A DNA stretch of 64,000 bases, taken from contig NEEC01000033.1 in NCBI GenBank assembly GCA_002189035.1, positions 1 through 64,000 of the forward strand, written 5' to 3'. This DNA comes from Utricularia gibba. Lineage: Eukaryota > Streptophyta > Magnoliopsida > Lamiales > Lentibulariaceae. Positions 38,601 to 50,000 of this stretch are shown in pieces. How positions within the stretch are numbered: the stretch's first letter is position 1; every line of letters begins with the position of its first letter. The notes under the pieces are model-generated. The model worked only from the letters and a program-made list of their open reading frames with translations, did no database searches and was not told where the DNA came from. The translations under genes were made by a program, and so were the position numbers.

Positions 38601-41170
38601 AATCAGAAGTATCATGGCAACTAATTGTCAATCAACAGCCAAAACATATGGTGTCAAACTTCATCGGATATGCGATCAAGATGGAAAAAGTCACATGTTA
38701 CATCATGAATTTCGTGGCATCACTTATCCCAACACTGGTACGCAAAAATGTTTACTTTTAACGAATCCAGTGCACGTGTGATTTTTAGGCTGCACCCCGA
38801 ATGGTGATGCGCAATGAAATGACTATCGCACATCGGTCCACGAAGCACCTCTTCCAAAACATGCAGATCCTAACTCTTCATAGCACACCATTGCCCGATT
38901 CGGCTCCAAGTAGTATAATTTGGAGTTACGTTTGTCCGATAACTGTGGACATATTAAAAACAAACCACAACGAAAAGTGTCTTACGTGTCCTTCCTTGGT
39001 GGCTGCGTTTAATATGTGCTTCTCGTTCTCGAAATTGATGCAAAGATACACGGCAAAAGAATCAAATAGCCACTAGAGACATGGTGTATGGGAATGGTGT
39101 ATCAAGAATCAGAAGTATCATGGCAACTAATTGCATCAATCAACAGCCAAAACATATGGTGTCAAACTTCATCGGATATGCGATCAAGATGGAAAAAAGT
39201 CACATGTTACATCATGAATTTCGTGGCATCACTTATCCCAACACTATTATACTCCAGGTACGCAAAAATGTTTACTTTTAACGAATCCAGTGCACGTGTG
39301 ATTTTTCGGCTGCACCCCGAATGGTGATGCGCAATGAAATGACTATGTCGCACATCCTGGTCCACGAAGCACCTCTTCCAAAACATGCAGATGCTAACTC
39401 TTCATAGCACACCATTGGGAAGCCCTATTCGTGCTCCAAGTAGTATAATTTGGAGTTACGTTTGTCCCATAACTGTGGACATATTAAAAACAAACCACAA
39501 CGAAAAGTGTCTTACGTGTCCTTCCTTGGTGGCTGCGTTTAATAATGTGCTTCTCGTTCTCGAAATTGATGCAAATACACGGCAAAAGAATCAAATAGCC
39601 ACTAGAGACATGGTGTATGGGAATGGTGCATCAAGAATCAGAAGTATCATGGCAACTAATTGAATCAATCAACAGCCAAAACATATGGTGTCAAACTTCA
39701 TCGGATATGCGATCAAGATGGAAAAAAGTCACATGTTACATCATGAATTTCGTGGCATCACTTATCCCAACACTATTATACTCCAGGTACGCAAAAATGT
39801 TTACTTTTAACGAATCCAGTGCACGTGTGATTTTTAGGCTGCACCCCGAATGGTGATGCGCAATGAAATGACTATGTCGCACATCCTGGTCCACGAAGCA
39901 CCTCTTCCAAAACATGCAGATCCTAACTCTTCATAGCACACCATTGGGAAGCCCTATTCGTGCTCCAAGTAGTATAATTTGGAGTTACGTTTGTCCATAA
40001 CTGTGGACATATTAAAAACAAACCACAACGAAAAGTGTCTTACGTGTCCTTCCTTGGTGGCTGCGTTTAATAATGTGCTTCTCGTTCTCGAAATTGATGC
40101 AAGATACACGGCAAAAGAATCAAATAGCCACTAGAGACATGGTGTATGGGAATGGTGCATCAAGAATCAGAAGTATCATGGCAACTAATTGAATCAATCA
40201 ACAGCCAAAACATATGGTGTCAAACTTCATCGGATATGCGATCAAGATGGAAAAAAGTCACATGTTACATCATGAATTTCCCCAACACTATTATACTCCA
40301 GGTACGCAAAAATGTTTACTTTTAACGAATCCAGTGCACGTGTGATTTTTAGGCTGCACCCGAATGGTGATGCGCAATGAAATGACTAACAACGAAGCAG
40401 CAGAGGTTCGTGCGTATAAACATATTAAAAACAAACCACAACGAAAAGTGTCTTACGTGAACATGCATTACACATCGGATATGCGATCAAGATGGAAAAA
40501 AGTCACATGTTACATCATGAATTTCGTGGCATCACTTATCCCAACACTATTATACTCCAGGTACGCAAAAATGTTTACTTTTAACGAATCCAGTGCACGT
40601 GTGATTTTTCGGCTGCACCCGAATGGTGATGCGCAATGAAATGACTATGTCGCACATCCTGGTCCACGAAGCACCTCTTCCAAAACATGCTAACTCTTCA
40701 TAGCACACCATTGGGAAGCCCTATTCGTGCTCCAAGTAGTATAATTTGGAGTTATAACTGTGGACATATTAAAAACAAACCACAACGAAAAGTGTCTTAC
40801 GTGTCCTTCCTTGGTGGCTGCGTTTAATAATGTGCTTCTCGTTCTCGAAATTGATGCAAAAGATACACGGCAAAAGAATCAAATAGCCACTAGAGACATG
40901 GTGTATGGGAATGGTGCATCAAGAATCAGAAGTATCATGGCAACTAATTGAATCAATCAACAGCCAAAACATATGTGTCAAACTTCATCGGATATGCGAT
41001 CAAGATGGAAAAAAGTCACATGTTACATCATGAATTTCGTGGCATCACTTATCCCAACACTATTATACTCCAGGTACGCAAAAATGTTTACTTTTAACGA
41101 ATCCAGTGCACGTGTGATTTTTCGGCTGCACCCCGAATGGTGATGCGCAATGAAATGACTATGTCGCACA
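38601..41170 (+). repeat. Satellite units, last A/B mosaics
   Basis: Five units. The segment at 38870-39030 mixes GATCCTAAC (A), GAGTTACG (B) and GTCCGATAAC (A). The units starting at 39610, 40140 and 40900 have GGTGCATCAAG and ATTGAATCAATC (A) between B flanks. Two larger losses are visible: ATTTC joined to CCCCAACAC at about 40277, and about 100 bp replaced by a short unfamiliar stretch at 40388-40425, followed by a second loss at about 40460. Downstream of about 41170 A markers are no longer seen, except TTTTTAGGC and the CAAG form. Confidence 0.85.
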
Positions 41171-44100
41171 TCCTGGTCCACGAAGCACCTCTTCCAAAAC
41201 ATGCAGATGCTAACTCTTCATAGCACACCATTGGGAAGCCCTATTCGTGCTCCAAGTAGTATAATTTGGAGTTACGTTTGTCCCATAACTGTGGACATAT
41301 TAAAAACAAACCACAACGAAAAGTGTCTTACGTGTCCTTCCTTGGTGGCTGCGTTTAATAATGTGCTTCTCGTTCTCGAAATTGATGCAAATGATACACG
41401 GCAAAAGAATCAAATAGCCACTAGAGACATGGTGTATGGGAATGGTGTATCAAGAATCAGAAGTATCATGGCAACTAATTGCATCAATCAACAGCCAAAA
41501 CATATGGTGTCAAACTTCATCGGATATGCGATCAAGATGGAAAAAGTCACATGTTACATCATGAATTTCGTGGCATCACTTATCCCAACACTATTATACA
41601 CCAGGTACGCAAAAATGTTTACTTTTAACGAATCCAGTGCACGTGTGATTTTTCTGCACCCCGAATGGTGATGCGCAATGAAATGACTATGTCGCACATC
41701 CTGGTCCACGAAGCACCTCTTCCAAAACATGCAGAGCCTAACTCTTCATAGCACACCATTGGGAAGCCCTATTCGTGCTCCAAGCGATAACTGTGGACAT
41801 ATTAAAAACAAACCACAACGAAAAGTGTCTTACGTGTCCTTCCTTGGTGGCTGCGTTTAATAATGTGCTTCTCGTTCTCGAAATTGATGCCACGGCAAAA
41901 GAATCAAATAGCCACTAGAGACATGGTGTATGGGAATGGTGTATCAAGAATCAGAAGTATCATGCGATCAAGATGGAAAAAAGTCACATGTTACATCATG
42001 AATTTCGTGGCATCACTTATCCCAACACTATTATACTCCAGGTACGCAAAAATGTTTACTTTTAACGAATCCAGTGCACGTGTGATTTTTCGGCTGCACC
42101 CCGAATGGTGATGCGCAATGAAATGACTATGTCGCACATCCTGGTCCACGAAGCACCTCTTCCAAAACATGCAGATGCTAACTCTTCATAGCACACCATT
42201 GGGAAGCCCTATTCGTGCTCCAAGTAGTATAATTTGGAGTTACGTTTGTCCCATAACTGTGGACATATTAAAAACAAACCACAACGAAAAGTGTCTTACG
42301 TGTCCTTCCTTGGTGGCTGCGTTTAATAATGTGCTTCTCGTTCTCGAAATTGATGCAAATGGGATACACGGCAAAAGAATCAAATAGCCACTAGAGACAT
42401 GGTGTATGGGAATGGTGTATCAAGAATCAGAAGTATCATGGCAACTAATTGCATCAATCAACAGCCAAAACATATGGTGTCAAACTTCATCGGATATGCG
42501 ATCAAGATGGAAAAAAGTCACATGTTACATCATGAATTTCGTGGCATCACTTATCCCAACACTATTATACTCCAGGTACGCAAAAATGTTTACTTTTAAC
42601 GAATCCAGTGCACGTGTGATTTTTCGGCTGCACCCCGAATGGTGATGCGCAATGAAATGACTATGTCGCACATCCTGGTCCACGAAGCACCTCTTCCAAA
42701 ACATGCAGATGCTAACTCTTCATAGCACACCATTGGGAAGCCCTATTCGTGCTCCAAGTAGTATAATTTGGAGTTACGTTTGTCCCATAACTGTGGACAT
42801 ATTAAAAACAAACCACAACGAAAAGTGTCTTACGTGTCCTTCCTTGGTGGCTGCGTTTAATAATGTGCTTCTCGTTCTCGAAATTGATGCAAATGGGATA
42901 CACGGCAAAAGAATCAAATAGCCACTAGAGACATGGTGTATGGGAATGGTGTATCAAGAATCAGAAGTATCATGGCAACTAATTGCATCAATCAACAGCC
43001 AAAACATATGGTGTCAAACTTCATCGGATATGCGATCAAGATGGAAAAAAGTCACATGTTACATCATGAATTTCGTGGCATCACTTATCCCAACACTATT
43101 ATACTCCAGGTACGCAAAAATGTTTACTTTTAACGAATCCAGTGCACGTGTGATTTTTCGGCTGCACCCGAATGGTGATGCGCAATGAAATGACTATGTC
43201 GCACATCCTGGTCCACGAAGCACCTCTTCCAAAACATGCAGATGCTAACTCTTCATAGCACACCATTGGGAAGCCCTATTCGTGCTCCAAGTAGTATAAT
43301 TTGGAGTTACGTTTGTCCCATAACTGTGGACATATTAAAAACAAACCACAACGAAAAGTGTCTTACGTGTCCTTCCTTGGTGGCTGCGTTTAATAATGTG
43401 CTTCTCGTTCTCGAAATTGATGCAAATGGGATACACGGCAAAAGAATCAAATAGCCACTAGAGACATGGTGTATGGGAATGGTGTATCAAGAATCAGAAG
43501 TATCATGGCAACTAATTGCATCAATCAACAGCCAAAACATATGGTGTCAAACTTCATCGGATATGCGATCAAGATGGAAAAAAGTCACATGTTACATCAT
43601 GAATTTCGTGGCATCACTTATCCCAACACTATTATACTCCAGGTACGCAAAAATGTTTACTTTTAACGAATCCAGTGCACGTGTGATTTTTCGGCTGCAC
43701 CCCGAATGGTGATGCGCAATGAAATGACTATGTCGCACATCCTGGTCCACGAAGCACCTCTTCCAAAACATGCAGATAACTCTTCATAGCACACCATTGG
43801 GAAGCCCTATTCGTGCTCCAAGTAGTATAATTTGGAGTTACGTTTGTCCCATAACTGTGGACATATTAAAAACAAACCACAACGAAAAGTGTCTTACGTG
43901 TCCTTCCTTGGTGGCTGCGTTTAATAATGTGCTTCTCGTTCTCGAAATTGATGCAAAGATACACGGCAAAAGAATCAAATAGCCACTAGAGACATGGTGT
44001 ATGGGAATGGTGTATCAAGAATCAGAAGTATCATGGCAACTAATTGCATCAATCAACAGCCAAAACATATGTGTCAAACTTCATCGGATATGCGATCAAG

Positions 44101-45545
44101 ATGGAAAAAAGTCACATGTTACATCATGAATTTCGTGGCATCACTTATCCCAACACTATTATACTCCAGGTACGCAAAAATGTTTACTTTTAACGAATCC
44201 AGTGCACGTGTGATTTTTCGGCTGCACCCGAATGGTGATGCGCAATGAAATGACTATGTCGCACATCCTGGTCCACGAAGCACCTCTTCCAAAACATGCA
44301 GATGCTAACTCTTCATAGCACACCATTGGGAAGCCCTATTCGTGCTCCAAGTAGTATAATTTGGAGTTACGTTTGTCCCATAACTGTGGACATATTAAAA
44401 ACAAACCACAACGAAAAGTGTCTTACGTGTCCTTCCTTGGTGGCTGCGTTTAATAATGTGCTTCTCGTTCTCGAAATTGATGCAAATGATACACGGCAAA
44501 AGAATCAAATAGCCACTAGAGACATGGTGTATGGGAATGGTGTATCAAGAATCAGAAGTATCATGGCAACTAATTGCATCAATCAACAGCCAAAACATAT
44601 GGTGTCAAACTTCATCGGATATGCGATCAAGATGGAAAAAAGTCACATGTTACATCATGAATTTCGTGGCATCACTTATCCCAACACTATTATACTCCAG
44701 GTACGCAAAAATGTTTACTTTTAACGAATCCAGTGCACGTGTGATTTTTCGGCTGCACCCCGAATGGTGATGCGCAATGAAATGACTATGTCGCACATCC
44801 TGGTCCACGAAGCACCTCTTCCAAAACATGCAGATGCTAACTCTTCATAGCACACCATTGGGAAGCCCTATTCGTGCTCCAAGTAGTATAATTTGGAGTT
44901 ACGTTTGTCCCATAACTGTGGACATATTAAAAACAAACCACAACGAAAAGTGTCTTACGTGTCCTTCCTTGGTGGCTGCGTTTAATAATGTGCTTCTCGT
45001 TCTCGAAATTGATGCAAAATACACGGCAAAAGAATCAAATAGCCACTAGAGACATGGTGTATGGGAATGGTGTATCAAGAATCAGAAGTATCATGGCAAC
45101 TAATTGCATCAATCAACAGCCAAAACATATGTGTCAAACTTCATCGGATATGCGATCAAGATGGAAAAAAGTCACATGTTACATCATGAATTTCGTGGCA
45201 TCACTTATCCCAACACTATTATACTCCAGGTACGCAAAAATGTTTACTTTTAACGAATCCAGTGCACGTGTGATTTTTCGGCTGCACCCGAATGGTGATG
45301 CGCAATGAAATGACTATGTCGCACATCCTGGTCCACGAAGCACCTCTTCCAAAACATGCAGATGCTAACTCTTCATAGCACACCATTGGGAAGCCCTATT
45401 CGTGCTCCAAGTAGTATAATTTGGAGTTACGTTTGTCCCATAACTGTGGACATATTAAAAACAAACCACAACGAAAAGTGTCTTACGTGTCCTTCCTTGG
45501 TGGCTGCGTTTAATAATGTGCTTCTCGTTCTCGAAATTGATGCAA
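41171..45545 (+). repeat. Homogeneous subfamily B array, first segment
   Basis: Eight consecutive B units lie at near-regular spacing (starts at 42399, 42933, 43466, 43994, 44524 and 45056 after two shortened ones). One unit near 41960 lacks about 90 bp between AGTATCATG and CGATCAAGATGG. Units differ mainly in homopolymer length (CACCCG or CACCCCG), in TATGTGTC versus TATGGTGTC, and in the variable junction before ATACACGG. This block ends abruptly at about 45546. Confidence 0.93.
42399..42932 (+). repeat. Reference monomer, subfamily B (534 bp)
   Basis: This intact B copy has the same phase and length as the A reference. It differs at GGTGTATCAAG, ATTGCATCAATC, TTTTTCGGC, ACTATGTCGC, GATGCTAAC, CCTATTCGTGCTCC (which removes the SacI site), GAGTTACG, GTCCCATAAC, TAATAATGTGC and CAAATGGGATAC. 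Everything else is essentially identical to A, so A and B are recent sister subfamilies and not separate satellites. The next unit downstream, starting at 42933, is nearly the same sequence. Confidence 0.93.
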
Positions 45546-46375
45546 ACTCACCACTAGAGACACAAGAATCAGAAGTATCATGGCAACTAATTGCATCAGA
45601 GCGATCCACATGTGAAATCACTGGTTGGAATCCAGAAAAAATTGCTAACATATTGCATCAACATAACAGCCAACACTATCAAATATAGAGACATCAAGAA
45701 TCAGGTATCATGCAACTAAATCAAGTGTGCGATCCACATGTTACATCATGAATTTCGTGGTGGTGTTCTGCAAACACTACGGTGCAGATGGCGCAGTGCT
45801 CAAGTACTAATTTTTTGTGGACTGGTTGCCAAACGGAAAACACCTTTGGGTAACAATAATGTGACAACACATGCCACTCACCAGCACAACCGGGATATGC
45901 GATCCACATGTTACATCATGGTGGCATGGTACGTGTTTACGAATCCAGTGCACGTGTCTGCACCCCGCACTATGTCGCACATACGAAGCGCAGATGCTAA
46001 ATAGCACACCATTTATTCAACGATAAAGAAAAGTGTCTTACGTGTCCTTCCTTGGTGGCTGCGTTTAATAATGTGCTTCTCGTTCTCGAAATTGATGCAA
46101 ATACACGGCAAAAGAATCACCACTAGAGACAATGGGAATGGTGTATCAAGAATCAGAAGTATCATGGGGCAAGGATGTCCACATGGAAATCAGGTTGGAA
46201 TCCAGTTCATGGCGCAATGAAATGACTAAGATCAATGCAGGGTATAACAAACTACATGCTTACAATAATGTGCAAATTGATGCAAGATACACGGCAAAAG
46301 AATCAAATAGCCACTAGAGACATGGCAAGAATCAGAAGTATCATGGCAACTAATTGCATGAAACTTCATCGGATA
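45546..46375 (+). repeat. Damaged satellite patch 6a
   Basis: After GATGCAAAC the array decays. Short monomer words (CACTAGAGACA, ACATGTTACATCATGAATTTCG at about 45738, CACGTGTCTGCACC) are separated by unfamiliar sequence. The longest unfamiliar run is at 45761-45880. A normal core returns at 46026-46120 (GTGTCTTACGTGTCC to AAATTGATGC), then decays again until 46260. There is no coding evidence: the open frames in this stretch show no motif I recognise. Confidence 0.78.
45761..45880. other. Low-similarity island 1
   Basis: About 120 bp with little resemblance to the monomer, containing TGCAGATGGCGCA at 45783-45795 and a TTTTTT run near 45811. The 13-mer reappears in a second island at 46890-46902, and GGTGGTGTTCTG at 45759-45770 has a one-mismatch partner at 46929-46940. 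It may be a foreign or strongly diverged sequence. No protein domain was recognised in any frame. Confidence 0.45.
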
Positions 46376-46799
46376 TGCGATCAAGATGGAAAAAGTCACA
46401 TGTTACATCATGAATTTCGTGGCATCACTTATCCCAACACTATTATACTCCAGGTACGCAAAAATGTTTACTTTTAACGAATCCAGTGCACGTGTGATTT
46501 TTAGGCTGCACCCGAATGGTGATGCGCAATGAAATGACTATGTCGCACATCCTGACGAAGCACCTCTTCCAAAACATGCAGATGCTAACTCTTCATAGCA
46601 CACCATTGGGAAGCCCTATTCGTGCTCCAACATAACTGACATATTAAAAACAAACCACAACGAAAAGTGTCTTACGTGTCCTTCCTTGGTGGCTGCGTTT
46701 AATAATGTGCTTCTCGTTCTCGAAATTGATGCAAATACACGGCAAAAGAATCAAATAGCCACTAGAGACATGGTGTACAAGAATCAGAAGTATCATGGC
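46376..46799 (+). repeat. Isolated, nearly intact satellite segment
   Basis: One unit reads normally from GATATGCGATCAAGATGG to GTATCATGGCAACTAA with B markers at the dyad side. It lacks part of the CTCCAA to TAACTG interval at about 46628, where the unit reads CTCCAACATAACTGACATATT, so both dyads are lost. It has one TTTTTAGGC. Confidence 0.85.
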
Positions 46800-47090
46800 A
46801 ACTAACACAAACTTCATCGCGATCATCATGGCGTGGGTACGCACTGAATCCAGTGCACCTGCATGGTGATGCGCAATGCTCGCACATTCTGCAGATGGCG
46901 CAAGTTGGAAACACACTTTCAAACATGGGGTGGTGTCCTGGTGGGGTTCGTCAACCTATGTGGGCAACATTGCAAACAATCACTGTTCATTGTCGTCAGC
47001 CCATGGCATCACTGGTTGTTTACTTTTAACGAATCCAGTGCACGTGTGATAAACAACACATCATGCAGGCCCCTAAACATAACACATGAA
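46800..47090 (+). repeat. Damaged patch 6b with low-similarity island 2
   Basis: After GCAACTAA the satellite is reduced to scattered words (CTTCATCG, GAATCCAGTGCAC, GGTGATGCGCAATG). From about 46888 to 47014 it is unfamiliar, including TGCAGATGGCGCA and a G-rich GGGGTGGTGTCCTGG. It resumes at TTTACTTTTAACGAATCCAG (about 47019), with a further gap before AAAAGTGTCTTACG (about 47089). A frame opens across the island but shows no recognisable domain and runs into satellite on both sides. Confidence 0.7.
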
Positions 47091-50000
47091 AAGTGTCTTA
47101 CGTGTCCTTCCTTGGTGGCTGCGTTTAATAATGTGCTTCTCGTTCTCGAAATTGATGCATACACGGCAAAAGAATCAAATAGCCACTAGAGACATGGTGT
47201 ATGGGAATGGTGTATCAAGAATCAGAAGTATCATGGCAACTAATTGCATCAATCAACAGCCAAAACATATGTGTCAAACTTCATCGGATATGCGATCAAG
47301 ATGGAAAAAAGTCACATGTTACATCATGAATTTCGTGGCATCACTTATCCCAACACTATTATACTCCAGGTACGCAAAAATGTTTACTTTTAACGAATCC
47401 AGTGCACGTGTGATTTTTAGGCTGCACCCGAATGGTGATGCGCAATGAAATGACTATGTCGCACATCCTGACGAAGCACCTCTTCCAAAACATGCAGATG
47501 CTAACTCTTCATAGCACACCATTGGGAAGCCCTATTCGTGCTCCAAGTAGTATAATTTGGAGTTACGTTTGTCCCATAACTGTGGACATATTAAAAACAA
47601 ACCACAACGAAAAGTGTCTTACGTGTCCTTCCTTGGTGGCTGCGTTTAATAATGTGCTTCTCGTTCTCGAAATTGATGCAAATACACGGCAAAAGAATCA
47701 AATAGCCACTAGAGACATGAATGGTGTATCAAGAATCAGAAGTATCATGGCAACTAATTGCATCAATCAACAGCCAAAACATATGGTGTCAAACTTCATC
47801 GGATATGCGATCAAGATGGAAAAAGTCACATGTTACATCATGAATTTCGTGGCATCACTTATCCCAACACTATTATACTCCAGGTACGCAAAAATGTTTA
47901 CTTTTAACGAATCCAGTGCACGTGTGATTTTTCGGCTGCACCCCGAATGGTGATGCGCAATGAAATGACTATGTCGCACATCGAAGCACCTCTTCCAAAA
48001 CATGCAGATGCTAACTCTTCATAGCACATATTCGTGCTCCAAGTAGTATAATTTGGAGTTACGTTTGTCCCATAACACATATTAAAAACAAACCACAACG
48101 AAAAGTGTCTTACGTGTCCTTCCTTGGTGGCTGCGTTTAATAATGTGCTTCTCGTTCTCGAAATTGATGCAAATACACGGCAAAAGAATCAAATAGCCAC
48201 TAGAGACATGGTGTATGGGAATGGTGTATCAAGAATCAGAAGTATCATGGCAACTAATTGCATCAATCAACAAAAACATATGGTGTCAAACTTCATCGGA
48301 TATGCGATCAAGATGGAAAAAAGTCACATGTTACATCATGAATTTCGTGGCATCACTTATCCCAACACTATTATACTCCAGGTACGCAAAAATGTTTACT
48401 TTTAACGAATCCAGTGCACGTGTGATTTTTCGGCTGCACCCCGAATGGTGATGCGCAATGAAATGACTATGTCGCACATCCTGGTCCACGAAGCACCTCT
48501 TCCAAAACATGCAGATGCTAACTCTTCATAGCACACCATTGGGAAGCCCTATTCGTGCTCCAAGTAGTATAATTTGGAGTTACGTTTGTCCCATAACTGT
48601 GGACATATTAAAAACAAACCACAACGAAAAGTGTCTTACGTGTCCTTCCTTGGTGGCTGCGTTTAATAATGTGCTTCTCGTTCTCGAAATTGATGCAAAC
48701 ACGGCAAAAGAATCAAATAGCCACTAGAGACATGGTGTATGGGAATGGTGTATCAAGAATCAGAAGTATCATGGCAACTAATTGCATCAATCAACAAAAA
48801 CATATGGTGTCAAACTTCATCGGATATGCGATCAAGATGGAAAAAAGTCACATGTTACATCATGAATTTCGTGGCATCACTTATCCCAACACTATTATAC
48901 TCCAGGTACGCAAAAATGTTTACTTTTAACGAATCCAGTGCACGTGTGATTTTTAGGCTGCACCCGAATGGTGATGCGCAATGAAATGACTATGTCGCAC
49001 ATCCTGGTCACGAAGCACCTCTTCCAAAACATGCAGATGCTAACTCTTCATAGCACACCATTGGGAAGCCCTATTCGTGCTCCAAGTAGTATAATTTGGA
49101 GTTACGTTTGTCCCATAACACATATTAAAAACAAACCACAACGAAAAGTGTCTTACGTGTCCTTCCTTGGTGGCTGCGTTTAATAATGTGCTTCTCGTTC
49201 TCGAAATTGATGCAATACACGGCAAAAGAATCAAATAGCCACTAGAGACATGGTGTATGGGAATGGTGTATCAAGAATCAGAAGTATCATGGCAACTAAT
49301 TGCATCAATCAACAGCCAAAACATATGTGTCAAACTTCATCGGATATGCGATCAAGATGGAAAAAAGTCACATGTTACATCATGAATTTCGTGGCATCAC
49401 TTATCCCAACACTATTATACTCCAGGTACGCAAAAATGTTTACTTTTAACGAATCCAGTGCACGTGTGATTTTTCGGCTGCACCCCGAATGGTGATGCGC
49501 AATGAAATGACTATGTCGCACATCCTGGTCCACGAAGCACCTCTTCCAAAACATGCAGATGCTAACTCTTCATAGCACACCATTGGGAAGCCCTATTCGT
49601 GCTCCAAGTAGTATAATTTGGAGTTACGTTTGTCCCATAACTGTGGACATATTAAAAACAAACCACAACGAAAAGTGTCTTACGTGTCCTTCCTTGGTGG
49701 CTGCGTTTAATAATGTGCTTCTCGTTCTCGAAATTGATGCAAATGGGATACACGGCAAAAGAATCAAATAGCCACTAGAGACATGGTGTATGGGAATGGT
49801 GTATCAAGAATCAGAAGTATCATGGCAACTAATTGCATCAATCAACAGCCAAAACATATGGTGTCAAACTTCATCGGATATGCGATCAAGATGGAAAAAG
49901 TCACATGTTACATCATGAATTTCGTGGCATCACTTATCCCAACACTATTATACTCCAGGTACGCAAAAATGTTTACTTTTAACGAATCCAGTGCACGTGT

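Noticed and set aside
46863-47189. Possible gene in the frame across low-similarity island 2
   Set aside because: The frame starts and ends in satellite sequence, has no recognisable domain, and only its middle third differs from the repeat.
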